From GCA-2733415 sp965178635 (GTDB taxonomy: Bacteria; Bacteroidota; Bacteroidia; Flavobacteriales; Flavobacteriaceae), in contig CBCXVT010000030.1 in assembly GCA_965178635.1 (NCBI GenBank), forward strand, positions 124,001-188,000: a stretch of 64,000 bases of DNA, read 5' to 3'. The position numbers and the translations under genes are program-made. Each line of letters starts with the position of its first letter. The stretch's first letter is position 1. This document shows positions 17,641 to 27,075 of this stretch, one piece after another. A model generated the notes under the pieces. That model had not been told where the DNA came from. It did no database searches and saw only the letters and a list, made by a program, of their open reading frames with translations.

Positions 17641-20600
17641 TTAATTATTAATGATTAATTGTTTTGTTGCTTTTTTATTATCGTGTTCAATTTGTATGAT
17701 ATATGAACCATTAGCAATAGTATTAAGTTCAATTGTTTTATTAAACAAACTACTATTGTTGTCAAATTTGTTTACATAAACTAAACGACCTTGTAAATCA
17801 TATAAAGCAATGTTTACAGAAGCATTAGAAACATCATTCATTTGTATATGTAAATTGCTTTGAACTGGGTTTGGCCATAATTTTAATTGTCCTAATTCAA
17901 AATCCGAAGTACTTAATACTGCCGCATTTATAACAACAGTTTGATTTGGTAACCATCCACCAGCTGCATTAGAGATATTAACTTTAAACTGATCAGTAAA
18001 TGCTACAGTTTCAGTGTTTTCAAATGTGACTGCACCAGAGTTTACTTGACCTTGTGTAAAAACATCTCCTATACCCATTGTACTAGCGTTTAACTTTAAA
18101 TCACCCATAGCAGGTAATTCTAATAATGTATATGTCTGTTGACTTGCAGCCTCTGCAGGCGTACTAGCTTCTATATCACCTGTTACGGTAGTGTAGGTTG
18201 AGTTGACATCTACATTTAATCCATTATTTGTGAAGTTAGGTGCTGCGGCAAAAGTAGTTGCGTCACATATATCTAGCTCCCATTCTGTCACTGTACCAGT
18301 ATCTCCAGGTCCACCGTCAGTAATTTCAAGTGTCCAAGTACCATTAGCTGGCTCTCCACTGAAATCTAATAATTGACCAACTGGTTTATAAGTTGTTGTA
18401 CCACCATTAGCAATTCCACAATTAATATCATTAGCTGCTGCATCATCAAAATTGATGTTAAAGTTTGTTTGATCAGTACAAGTTAGTACATCAATCAAAT
18501 CTACTCTAGTCCCAGATGGAGAAATTAAAACTATGGCAACATCCCCTATCCAAGTATGGTTATAGGCAACTCTAACATTAATATCACTAATAGTTATAGC
18601 GTCAGCAACGTTTAAAGTTGATGTAACTGTAGTTTCATCATTAATAGTTGTGTTATTAGTTTGAGTAGTAGTATTACAACTTAAAGCACCAACTTGAAAG
18701 TTGAATGGGTTTGCTTCAGTAGCGGTTGCGCATCTATTTTGTCCTCTAACTCTCCAATAGTATACACCTCCTTCAGTTAAACCAGTAAGTGTGATCTGAT
18801 TTTGAACTACTGTAGAAGATAGAAGAATATTTGAAAAGTCTGGATCAGACGCAATATCAACTACATATTCTTCACTGTTATTGTCTAAATTCCATGTAAG
18901 AGCAACTGCAGTACCTACTCCTATTGAACCATTTGCTGGTGATTGTTGAGCTATAGTAGTAGCGAATGTGTTATGGTAAACTGTAAGTTCAATATTTCTA
19001 ACTTCAGTTTCGTTACCATTATCAGCTATTATTTCAACAACATGATTCCCTGGGGCAACTGCGTTTAGGTTACTAAATATAACATCAAAATTCCCATCAG
19101 CAGAAAAACTGTTTTGAGTGAAATTAACATTTGCACCAGCAGGAACATTATTTGCACTTATGTTTGAAGTACCACCACCTATTTGTTTGTAATCAAAATT
19201 AAAAGTCGCATCGTTGTTTGAACAGATAATTTGATTCCCAGACTTATTCGCTAATGCAATATCTGAAGATAATCCTGTAACTACTAAAGAGAAATTTTGT
19301 TTACCAGAATATAAACTTCCTTTATGAGTTACGGTAATAGTATAGGCCCCAGAGGCTCCATTTACATCAACTCTTTCATATGGATCTACAGTATTATCTG
19401 TACCATTTGCGTTAGTGTTTGAACTTACTCCGGTTAATCTCCATGGGTAATACGTGTTACTTGCTTGTGTAACTCTAATATCTAAATCATTTACTAATGT
19501 AGATGTTCCATCGTTTATTGCTCCTGTAATATTAACATATCCACCAGTTACAGGATCAGTCCATGAAATTGATGCTAATAAAGGAGACGTACCGTCAGAT
19601 TGCACCGTCATTGTGAATGTTTCACTTTCTGATAAAGATTCTTCAGAAATCCATGATGATAACCCATTTTCATTAATAGCTTCTACTGCAACTTTTGTAT
19701 TCATTAATCCCCACCCAGTATTTGCATCAGGTCCAGTACTTTCAGTATCATCTGCAGTGTGTAAAGTTAATCCTTTAAGAGTTGCAGCTTTCATAAAGTT
19801 ACCGTTAGTGTTATTATAATGTTGTTGTAATAATAACATTGACCCACAAATGTTAGGAGAAGCCATAGATGTTCCAGATATAGTATTATATGCAGAATTA
19901 CTATTGTCATATGCTGAGAATAATGAAGTTCCATTACCCATAATATCTGGTTTAATACGGAAATCATCAGTTGGCCCTTCAGAGCTACTACCATTTCTTG
20001 TAACACTTGTAAGGCTACCGTCTGTTGCATTAATTGTAGCATCCTGACCATTAGCAACAACCATATTGTTTTTAGAAGTCTTATTACCACTTAATTTATC
20101 GTATGCAGAATTGAATTGTAAAGGAGAACCATTTTCATTATTAGTATTTCCGTCATTTCCAGCTGCTGCAACCATAAGGTAATATGGTGCATTATACATT
20201 AACTCATCCCATGCTTGTGATTGTGTAGTGTACGCACCAAATGCCCAGTCTGGTACATTTTGTATACCTGCACCGTAAGAATGGTTAGATAATAACATTC
20301 CGTTTATCGCTTCAGCAGCAGCTTCACTTAAATCGTTATCCCAATCATGAGACAATACATTTGCTTTTGGAGCCATCCCTTTAGAGTTTCTCCCTGCAGA
20401 GTTTCCTAACCCAGTACCAGCGATTGTTCCAGTAACATGTTGTGCATGAAAACTATTTCCGTTTAATACAGTTTCACCATCATTAATAGTAAGTCTTCCT
20501 GTTAAGTCTTCATGTGTAGGCCTAGTTGGACCACCGTCCCATACATGAGCAGTCATTCCTTGTCCTTCTACATTTAATCCTAAACCGCCTCCATTATGAA

Positions 20601-20931
20601 GAAAGTTAGCTCTTGTAGATCTAGCGGCAGCGGTATTGTATATAGTGTAGTAAACAGGTGTACCGTCTAGTCTTAAACGTTGTAATTTGTCAAACGCTCC
20701 ATTTTTACTAGGTTTTATTACTGGCCAACCTTTTGATTTGGCAGCTTTTAATGCTTTATCTTTTTCTATTACTTCACCAGACTTAAATTTCTCTTTTAAT
20801 TGATTCAACTTAGCTAAATCATAGGACTTAGTAATCTGATCTTTCTGTTGTTTGGTTTGAGAATAACCTAGCGTTAAACTCAATAGCATGCATAATGTAA
20901 ATGCGTGCTTTAAAAAATAATAGTTCTTCAT
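17641..20931 (-). CDS. Secreted S8 subtilisin-like protease with P-domain and T9SS sorting tail
   Basis: A 1096-residue secreted serine protease. It has a signal peptide, a short propeptide, then a subtilisin domain with the triad visible as D132 (VWDGG), H165 (HAQHVTGTIAG) and S355 (SGTSMASPNICG), plus the oxyanion asparagine in AAAGNDG. Beyond the catalytic domain come a beta-sandwich region, a fibronectin III-like module (about 660-750, ending VYYWRVRGQNRC), a proprotein-convertase P domain (about 770-870, TWIGDVAIVLISPSGT) and a type IX sorting tail (LKLWPNPVQSNLHIQ onwards). It is expected to be released or surface-attached and to degrade external protein. Confidence 0.93.
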   Translation of the reverse strand: MKNYYFLKHAFTLCMLLSLTLGYSQTKQQKDQITKSYDLAKLNQLKEKFKSGEVIEKDKALKAAKSKGWPVIKPSKNGAFDKLQRLRLDGTPVYYTIYNTAAARSTRANFLHNGGGLGLNVEGQGMTAHVWDGGPTRPTHEDLTGRLTINDGETVLNGNSFHAQHVTGTIAGTGLGNSAGRNSKGMAPKANVLSHDWDNDLSEAAAEAINGMLLSNHSYGAGIQNVPDWAFGAYTTQSQAWDELMYNAPYYLMVAAAGNDGNTNNENGSPLQFNSAYDKLSGNKTSKNNMVVANGQDATINATDGSLTSVTRNGSSSEGPTDDFRIKPDIMGNGTSLFSAYDNSNSAYNTISGTSMASPNICGSMLLLQQHYNNTNGNFMKAATLKGLTLHTADDTESTGPDANTGWGLMNTKVAVEAINENGLSSWISEESLSESETFTMTVQSDGTSPLLASISWTDPVTGGYVNITGAINDGTSTLVNDLDIRVTQASNTYYPWRLTGVSSNTNANGTDNTVDPYERVDVNGASGAYTITVTHKGSLYSGKQNFSLVVTGLSSDIALANKSGNQIICSNNDATFNFDYKQIGGGTSNISANNVPAGANVNFTQNSFSADGNFDVIFSNLNAVAPGNHVVEIIADNGNETEVRNIELTVYHNTFATTIAQQSPANGSIGVGTAVALTWNLDNNSEEYVVDIASDPDFSNILLSSTVVQNQITLTGLTEGGVYYWRVRGQNRCATATEANPFNFQVGALSCNTTTQTNNTTINDETTVTSTLNVADAITISDINVRVAYNHTWIGDVAIVLISPSGTRVDLIDVLTCTDQTNFNINFDDAAANDINCGIANGGTTTYKPVGQLLDFSGEPANGTWTLEITDGGPGDTGTVTEWELDICDATTFAAAPNFTNNGLNVDVNSTYTTVTGDIEASTPAEAASQQTYTLLELPAMGDLKLNASTMGIGDVFTQGQVNSGAVTFENTETVAFTDQFKVNISNAAGGWLPNQTVVINAAVLSTSDFELGQLKLWPNPVQSNLHIQMNDVSNASVNIALYDLQGRLVYVNKFDNNSSLFNKTIELNTIANGSYIIQIEHDNKKATKQLIINN

Positions 20932-21133
20932 TAGAAAAGTAGTTTTGGGTTATCAATTTCGCTAAGTTAATAAAAACAAGTAGTTTACAATGTATTTTGA
21001 CGAATAATTTCACTGATAATCTAATAATTTAGGTTTGTTTTATTACATGGGGTATAATTTAAAATTTTAAAAAACAGTTCAATTATGAGTCGCTTTTTTT
21101 ATTTTAAATCTTATAGTTTGTATATTGAATTTT

Positions 21134-22822
21134 ATGAGTAAAGTAGTCCTTGATATAAAAAACCTATCCTTATCATTTAAAAGCCAGCAAGCAGCTAATC
21201 AAGTGCTGTTTGGGGTATCTTACAGGTTACAAAAAAATGAAATTCTTGGTGTTGTTGGTGAATCTGGTTCAGGGAAATCTGTTTCATCTCTTGCAGTTTT
21301 AGGGTTGTTGCCTCGGAAAAATACAATGTTCAATTCTGGTGAAATACTTTTTAAGGATCATAATTTATTAGATTATAAAAATGAAGATTTTAGAAAATTA
21401 CGTGGACATAAGATTGCCATGATTTTTCAAGAACCAATGACTTCATTGAACCCATCATTAACGTGTGGTAAACAAGTTATAGAGATTCTTCAAGAGCATC
21501 TCGGGTTATCTACATCTGAAGCAAAAGCTGAAGTATTGTCTTTATTCGAAAAAGTAAAATTACCTGATCCTGAAGTGATTTACTCTAAGTATCCGCATCA
21601 AATTTCAGGTGGACAAAAGCAACGTGTGATGATTGCTATGGCAATTGCGTGTAAGCCAGATGTTTTGATTGCAGATGAGCCGACTACAGCTTTAGATGTT
21701 ACAGTTCAGAAAGAGATTATTGCACTTCTGAAAGAGATTCAGCAAGAAACAGGTATGAGTATTATTTTTATATCTCATGATTTGTCGTTAATTTCTGAAA
21801 TATCAGATAGAGTTGTGGTCATGTATAAAGGAACAATAGTAGAGCAAGGGTCTATTTCAGAAGTGTTTCATAATCCACAACATGAGTATACGAGGGCTTT
21901 AATTAATTCACGTCCTTCGGTGAATGAACGCTTAAAAGTGTTACCAACTATTTCAGATTATTTAAATAAAGCAACACAACCAGAAGCTGTCTCTATCGCT
22001 GATAGAATTGAACATCATAAATTATTATATAGTACCGAGCCACTTTTAAGAGTTGTTAATGTTGAAAAAACGTATGTAACTAAAGGGTTTTTATTCAAAA
22101 AAGATACAGAGTTTAAAGCAGTAAATGATGTCAGTTTCAATTTATATGAAGGAGAAACTTTAGGTTTGGTGGGAGAATCTGGTTGCGGAAAATCAACTTT
22201 AGGAAATGCTATTTTACAGTTAGATAAAGCCACAGCTGGACAAATATTTTACAAAGGAATTGATATTACCACTGTTTCTAAATCGGAATTAAGGACACTG
22301 AGAAAAGAAATTCAGTTGATATTTCAAGACCCATATTCGTCTTTAAACCCGAGGATTCCAGTTGGGAAAGCTATAATGGAACCTATGAAAGTTCATAAGT
22401 TATACGCTAGTGATAAAGAACGTAAAGAAAAAACCTTAGAATTACTAAAACGTGTAGGACTAGAAGAGTCTCATTTTTACCGTTATCCACATGAGTTTTC
22501 TGGAGGGCAACGTCAACGTATAGGTATAGCTCGTACTATTGCTGTAAATCCGAAATTAATTATTTGTGATGAATCTGTATCTGCGTTAGATATTTCTGTG
22601 CAAGCACAAGTATTAAATTTATTAAATGAATTGAAAGATAACTTCGGATTCAGTTATATCTTTATTTCTCATGATTTAGCTGTTGTGAAATATATGAGTG
22701 ATCAGTTAGTTGTTATGAATAAAGGTAAAATAGAAGAAATAGGCGAGGCAGATAGTATTTATGCTAATCCAAAAACGGATTATACTAGGTCATTAATCGA
22801 TGCCATACCTAAAGGAAAATAA
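21134..22822 (+). CDS. Fused oligopeptide/dipeptide ABC transporter ATPase (two ATP-binding domains)
   Basis: A 562-residue protein made of two complete ABC ATPase domains in tandem, resembling DppD joined to DppF. The first has Walker A GESGSGKS, signature SGGQKQR and Walker B VLIADEPT; the second has GESGCGKS, SGGQRQR and LIICDESV. Each half has the oligopeptide C-terminal motif after the Walker B region. No permease or binding-protein gene is adjacent, so the partners must be elsewhere. A TTG at 21125 is in frame, but the ATG at 21134 is the likely start. Confidence 0.92.
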   Translation: MSKVVLDIKNLSLSFKSQQAANQVLFGVSYRLQKNEILGVVGESGSGKSVSSLAVLGLLPRKNTMFNSGEILFKDHNLLDYKNEDFRKLRGHKIAMIFQEPMTSLNPSLTCGKQVIEILQEHLGLSTSEAKAEVLSLFEKVKLPDPEVIYSKYPHQISGGQKQRVMIAMAIACKPDVLIADEPTTALDVTVQKEIIALLKEIQQETGMSIIFISHDLSLISEISDRVVVMYKGTIVEQGSISEVFHNPQHEYTRALINSRPSVNERLKVLPTISDYLNKATQPEAVSIADRIEHHKLLYSTEPLLRVVNVEKTYVTKGFLFKKDTEFKAVNDVSFNLYEGETLGLVGESGCGKSTLGNAILQLDKATAGQIFYKGIDITTVSKSELRTLRKEIQLIFQDPYSSLNPRIPVGKAIMEPMKVHKLYASDKERKEKTLELLKRVGLEESHFYRYPHEFSGGQRQRIGIARTIAVNPKLIICDESVSALDISVQAQVLNLLNELKDNFGFSYIFISHDLAVVKYMSDQLVVMNKGKIEEIGEADSIYANPKTDYTRSLIDAIPKGK

Positions 22823-22824
22823 AA

Positions 22825-22862
22825 AACCGAAGTAACTTTAATGTTGACTTCGGCTTATATAT
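22825..22862. terminator. Probable bidirectional terminator
   Basis: An imperfect hairpin with CCGAAGT / ACTTCGG, continued by AAC / GTT across a one-base bulge, between the convergent ABC ATPase and scoB genes. It is weaker than the other terminators of this window. Confidence 0.45.
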
Positions 22863-22877
22863 TTATTTTTTTAGAAT

Positions 22878-23534
22878 TTAATCCAGTTGCATTTCTGGAA
22901 TTTCACCTTCTATAATTAAAGTTCCTTCTGTAGCTTTCTGAATATCTTCAACAGAAATTCCTGGAGCACGTTCTAACAACTTGAATCCTTTCTCTGTCAC
23001 TTCTAAAACAGCTAGGTTTGTTACTATTTTTTTAACGCAACCAACACCAGTTAATGGTAGTGAACATTTTTTAAGTAGTTTAGATTCTCCACGTTTATTG
23101 GTGTGCATCATTGCTACAATAATATTTTCTGCGGAAGCTACTAAATCCATAGCTCCTCCCATTCCTTTAACCATTTTCCCTGGAATTTTCCAATTGGCAA
23201 TATCCCCGTTTTCAGAAACTTCCATAGCGCCAAGAATTGTTAAATCTACATGTTGTCCGCGTATCATCGCAAAACTTGTAGCAGAATCAAAGAAACTTGC
23301 GCCGTTTAATGTAGTTATGGTTTGTTTACCTGCATTAATGATGTCGGCATCTTCTTCACCATCAAAAGGAAAAGGTCCCATTCCTAAAACACCATTTTCA
23401 CTTTGAAATTCTACTTCGATACCATTCGGAATGTAATTGGCAACAAGGGTAGGAATCCCTATACCTAAATTTACAAAATACCCGTCTTTAAGTTCTTTAG
23501 CAATACGTTTTGCTATACCAGTTTTATCTAACAT
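22878..23534 (-). CDS. scoB: 3-oxoacid CoA-transferase subunit B
   Basis: A 218-residue beta subunit of a succinyl-CoA:3-oxoacid CoA-transferase, which moves CoA between succinyl-CoA and acetoacetate. The catalytic glutamate is in QSENGVLGMGP and the N-terminal glycine block is NLGIGIPTLVANY. It follows scoA with a 2-bp gap and is the last gene of the minus-strand operon. The pair would activate or use ketone bodies and short acids. Substrate choice cannot be read from sequence alone. Confidence 0.93.
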   Translation of the reverse strand: MLDKTGIAKRIAKELKDGYFVNLGIGIPTLVANYIPNGIEVEFQSENGVLGMGPFPFDGEEDADIINAGKQTITTLNGASFFDSATSFAMIRGQHVDLTILGAMEVSENGDIANWKIPGKMVKGMGGAMDLVASAENIIVAMMHTNKRGESKLLKKCSLPLTGVGCVKKIVTNLAVLEVTEKGFKLLERAPGISVEDIQKATEGTLIIEGEIPEMQLD

Positions 23535-23536
23535 AA

Positions 23537-24238
23537 TTAGCTTTTTTGTCTTACTGTTCGTTGTTCAATTCTCTTTTCATAATCAGTTCCTTGGAAAATT
23601 CGTTGTACAAATATTCCTGGAACATGTACTTGATTAGGGTCTAATTCTCCTGCAGGAACAAGTTCTTCAACTTCTGCAACAGTAATTTTTGCTGCACCAC
23701 ACATGCACGGATTAAAATTACGAGCAGTTCCTTTAAATATTAGATTACCAGCAGTATCACCTTTCCAGGCTTTTACTATGGCGAAATCAGCTTTAAAGGC
23801 TTCTTCTAAAACGTACATTTTCCCGTTAAACTCTCTCGTTTCCTTACCTTCAGCTACTTCAGTTCCGTAACCTGCAGGTGTAAAAAATGCTGGGAAACCT
23901 GCTTGAGCAGCACGACATTTTTCTGCTAATGTGCCTTGAGGCGTTAATTCTACATCAAGTTCTCCTGATAGCATCTGACGCTCAAATTCATCATTCTCAC
24001 CAACATAAGAGGAAATCATTTTTTTTATTTGTTTCTTCTGAAGTAGTAAACCTAATCCGAAGTCATCAACTCCTGCATTGTTTGAAATACAAGTGATGTC
24101 TTTCACTTCTTTTTTTACCAATTCAGAAATACTGTTTTCTGGTATTCCACAAAGACCAAAACCACCTAACATTAACGTCATTCCGTTTTCAACACCTGAT
24201 AGTGCTTCTGTTACGTTTTGTACTGTTTTTTTTATCAT
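23537..24238 (-). CDS. scoA: 3-oxoacid CoA-transferase subunit A
   Basis: The 233-residue alpha subunit of the same CoA-transferase. The glycine-rich loop MLGGFGLCGIPENSI near residues 22-36 and the later GTEVAEGKE and FNPCMCGAAK blocks fit the family. The gene lies 11 bp after the PBP1A gene on the same strand, so transcription may continue from the ricT-gldH-PBP1A genes, although the functions are unrelated. Confidence 0.93.
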   Translation of the reverse strand: MIKKTVQNVTEALSGVENGMTLMLGGFGLCGIPENSISELVKKEVKDITCISNNAGVDDFGLGLLLQKKQIKKMISSYVGENDEFERQMLSGELDVELTPQGTLAEKCRAAQAGFPAFFTPAGYGTEVAEGKETREFNGKMYVLEEAFKADFAIVKAWKGDTAGNLIFKGTARNFNPCMCGAAKITVAEVEELVPAGELDPNQVHVPGIFVQRIFQGTDYEKRIEQRTVRQKS

Positions 24239-24249
24239 TGTTTTATGTT

Positions 24250-26583
24250 TTATAAACCGTCACCTAAACCATCGTCAAAGTCACCGTCGTCTTGTCCGTT
24301 TTGAGTTGCCCATTTGTCGCAATCTACTTCAATTGTTAAGTTTTCAGGTTCTTCAAATGGGTCTACTGATATTCCTAAATCTTTATTTGCATAACAACTT
24401 TTCATGTATTGTCCCCAAATAGGTAATGCCATAGTTGCCCCTTGACCATATGCAGTTCTATTAAAATGTACAGCTCTGTCTTCTGCACCAACCCAAACAC
24501 CAGTAACTAAATTAGGAACCATTCCCATAAACCATCCATCAGAATTGTTTTGAGTAGTCCCCGTTTTTCCAGCAATATCATTTGTAAATTGATATGGATG
24601 CCCTGTTACTAATCCTTTTTTATAAACTGGATTCCAAGTGTTTTTGCTGCTTCGTAAACGTGCGCCAGATCCATACCTAGTAACACCTTCTAATAGTTTT
24701 ACAGAAACATACGCAGACTCTTTACTTAAGACGTCTTTTGTTTCAGGAACGTTTTGATGTAAGACAATACCATTTTTATCTTCTATTCTTGAAATAATTG
24801 TTGGCTTTATGTATTGCCCCATATTTGCAAGAGTGCTATATGCATTTGTCATTTCATATAAGCTTAACTCTGGGGTTCCTAAACAAATAGAAGGGAACTC
24901 AGGCATTTCACTTTTTACGCCTAAACTATGAGCCATTTTAACAACATTTTTCGGACCAACTTTATCCATTAAGCGAGCAGATATAGTATTAACTGAACCT
25001 GCTAATGCAGATTTTAAAGAAATCATTCCTTTGTATTTTCCGTCAGAGTTTTTAGGACACCAATCTTTAAGGTTGCCATGTCTTCCTTCTGGGATACAGA
25101 AGTAAGCATCTGGTAGTGTATCACAAGGCGAATATTTCAATTGATCAATTGCTGTGGCATAAACAAAAGGTTTAAATGTAGAGCCAACCTGGCGTGTTCC
25201 TTGTTTGGCGTGGTCATACTTAAAGTATTTGTGGTCTATACCGCCAACCCATGCTTTTACGTGCCCGGTTTGGGGTTCGATAGATAGTACACCAGCACGC
25301 AAGAACTTTTTATAATACAGCATAGAATCTTTTGGAGTCATGATCGTATCAACTTCTCCATTCCATGAGAAGATTCTCATTTTCTTTTTGATATTAAAAG
25401 ATGCTAAAGCTTCTTTCTTTGACTTCCCTAATTCCTTGGTGTAAACTCTGTAACGTTCAGACCTTCTCATTGCTTTGTTAAGCTCAACATCAACTTCTTT
25501 TTGTGTTAAACCTCTAAAAGGTGCGGTTTTATTTTTTTTATTTTGAGAGTCTAATTCATCTTGTAAATTTTTCATGTGTTTCTTCATCGCCTCTTCTGCG
25601 TATTCTTGCATTCTAGAGTCAATAGTCACATAAATTTTTAAACCATCTTTATATAGATTGTAAAAATCATCATCATCGTTTTTCGGATTCTCTTTAATCC
25701 AAGCTTTCATTTCTTTTCTTAGATGCTCTCTAAAATAAGTTGCTAAACCAGCATTATGAGTTTCAGGATGTAAATCTAATTTTAAGGGTAATTTTTGTAA
25801 TGAGTCCTTTTGCTTCTCTGTAATTATACCGTTACGATTCATTTGTTTGTAAACGACATTACGTCTGTTTGTAACACCTTCTGGGTTTCTAACAGGATTG
25901 TATAACGTAGAGTTTTTAAACATTCCAACAAGCATAGCAGCTTCTTCAGAATCGATATCTTTTGGTTCTTTTCCGAAATAAATCCTCGCAGCAGAACGAA
26001 TACCATCCGCATTGTTTCCAAAATCATAAATGTTATAATACATGGCTATGATTTCTTGTTTGGTATACTGACGCTCTAAACGTGTAGCAATAACATATTC
26101 TTTAAATTTTTGTTGCATTCTGTTAAGAAGACTTCCTCTACCTTCTTCTTGATGAAACAGTAATTTTGCGACTTGTTGTGTTATGGTACTTCCACCACCT
26201 TTTCTACCAAGCTGGGCAATGGCTGTAAATGTTCTTCTAATATCAATACCAGAATGTTCATAAAAACGTTCGTCTTCTGTAGCTACTAAATTATCAACTA
26301 AATGTGATGACAAATCGTTATAACCAACAGGGGTTCTGTTGTCATTCAAATAAAATTTTCCTAAAGTCACACCATCAGTTGTAATGATTTCTGATGCTAA
26401 ATTAGATTTTGGATTTTCTAATTCATCAAAATTAGGCATATGACCTAAAGCGCCAGCTGCCGCAAGAATAAAGGGCAGGGCAATACAAAATATTGCTGTA
26501 ATAAATAATAGCCAAAACCATTTGATGTATTTTCCAAAACCAACCTCTTTTTTAGCCGATTTCTTTTGTGCTTTTTTAGCCAT
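24250..26583 (-). CDS. mrcA: Penicillin-binding protein 1A (bifunctional peptidoglycan synthase)
   Basis: A 777-residue class A PBP with one N-terminal membrane segment (about 20-45). The GT51 glycosyltransferase domain carries the catalytic glutamate in TEDERFYEHSGIDIRR and the GGSTITQQVAK block. The transpeptidase domain has SxxK in GSTFKPFVY, SxN in AGSVNTIS and KTG in AGKTGTTQNNSDGWFMG. It polymerises and crosslinks glycan strands at the inner membrane. The gene begins 3 bp after gldH ends. An acidic tail (DDGDFDDGLGDGL) ends the protein. Confidence 0.95.
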   Translation of the reverse strand: MAKKAQKKSAKKEVGFGKYIKWFWLLFITAIFCIALPFILAAAGALGHMPNFDELENPKSNLASEIITTDGVTLGKFYLNDNRTPVGYNDLSSHLVDNLVATEDERFYEHSGIDIRRTFTAIAQLGRKGGGSTITQQVAKLLFHQEEGRGSLLNRMQQKFKEYVIATRLERQYTKQEIIAMYYNIYDFGNNADGIRSAARIYFGKEPKDIDSEEAAMLVGMFKNSTLYNPVRNPEGVTNRRNVVYKQMNRNGIITEKQKDSLQKLPLKLDLHPETHNAGLATYFREHLRKEMKAWIKENPKNDDDDFYNLYKDGLKIYVTIDSRMQEYAEEAMKKHMKNLQDELDSQNKKNKTAPFRGLTQKEVDVELNKAMRRSERYRVYTKELGKSKKEALASFNIKKKMRIFSWNGEVDTIMTPKDSMLYYKKFLRAGVLSIEPQTGHVKAWVGGIDHKYFKYDHAKQGTRQVGSTFKPFVYATAIDQLKYSPCDTLPDAYFCIPEGRHGNLKDWCPKNSDGKYKGMISLKSALAGSVNTISARLMDKVGPKNVVKMAHSLGVKSEMPEFPSICLGTPELSLYEMTNAYSTLANMGQYIKPTIISRIEDKNGIVLHQNVPETKDVLSKESAYVSVKLLEGVTRYGSGARLRSSKNTWNPVYKKGLVTGHPYQFTNDIAGKTGTTQNNSDGWFMGMVPNLVTGVWVGAEDRAVHFNRTAYGQGATMALPIWGQYMKSCYANKDLGISVDPFEEPENLTIEVDCDKWATQNGQDDGDFDDGLGDGL

Positions 26584-26586
26584 AAT

Positions 26587-27075
26587 CTAATTGCTTTTGT
26601 GTTCTTCTAGTCTGTATCCTATTTCAGTAATTCCTTTCAATTGCTCAACACCATTAACATTACCGTTTTTTCTAATAGCATGCTCTATTGTTAGCGTATA
26701 ATTACCATCTTCTTTAAACTGAATAGCATCTTTATACCACAATTTATTTTCTTTTATTTCAGAAAAACCGGAACCAAGCCATTCGCCGTTAGGTGCTGTC
26801 ATTTGATATTCTAACGTGTCAATAGTTTTATTATTGCTAGGTGTTTTTAATCCAACAATTAAAAATAAATTACTGAATTCATAATCGTTATTATTACGTA
26901 GGTTTAAAAACACATCATACGTTTTTAAGGTATCAGGCGATTTAAATGCGAAAGAAATACTATCTCCTTTTTTCCAGACTTTCGGTAAGGTTTCATAGTC
27001 ATCTAACACATGATTAGTATCACATGAAATCAGTGTAGCAATTGTTATTATAAGTACTAAAAAATTACGCATCAT
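26587..27075 (-). CDS. gldH: Gliding motility lipoprotein GldH
   Basis: A 162-residue lipoprotein. The N-terminus MMRNFLVLIITIATLISC ends in a lipobox cysteine (C18), so the mature protein is lipid-anchored. The body is a beta-rich domain of about 140 residues. GldH is needed for gliding in Flavobacterium. The identification rests on this build and on its place between ricT and a PBP1A gene, which is the usual flavobacterial order. A longer frame extends upstream into ricT but lacks a signal, so the ATG at 27075 is chosen. It overlaps ricT by 11 bp. Confidence 0.87.
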   Translation of the reverse strand: MMRNFLVLIITIATLISCDTNHVLDDYETLPKVWKKGDSISFAFKSPDTLKTYDVFLNLRNNNDYEFSNLFLIVGLKTPSNNKTIDTLEYQMTAPNGEWLGSGFSEIKENKLWYKDAIQFKEDGNYTLTIEHAIRKNGNVNGVEQLKGITEIGYRLEEHKSN

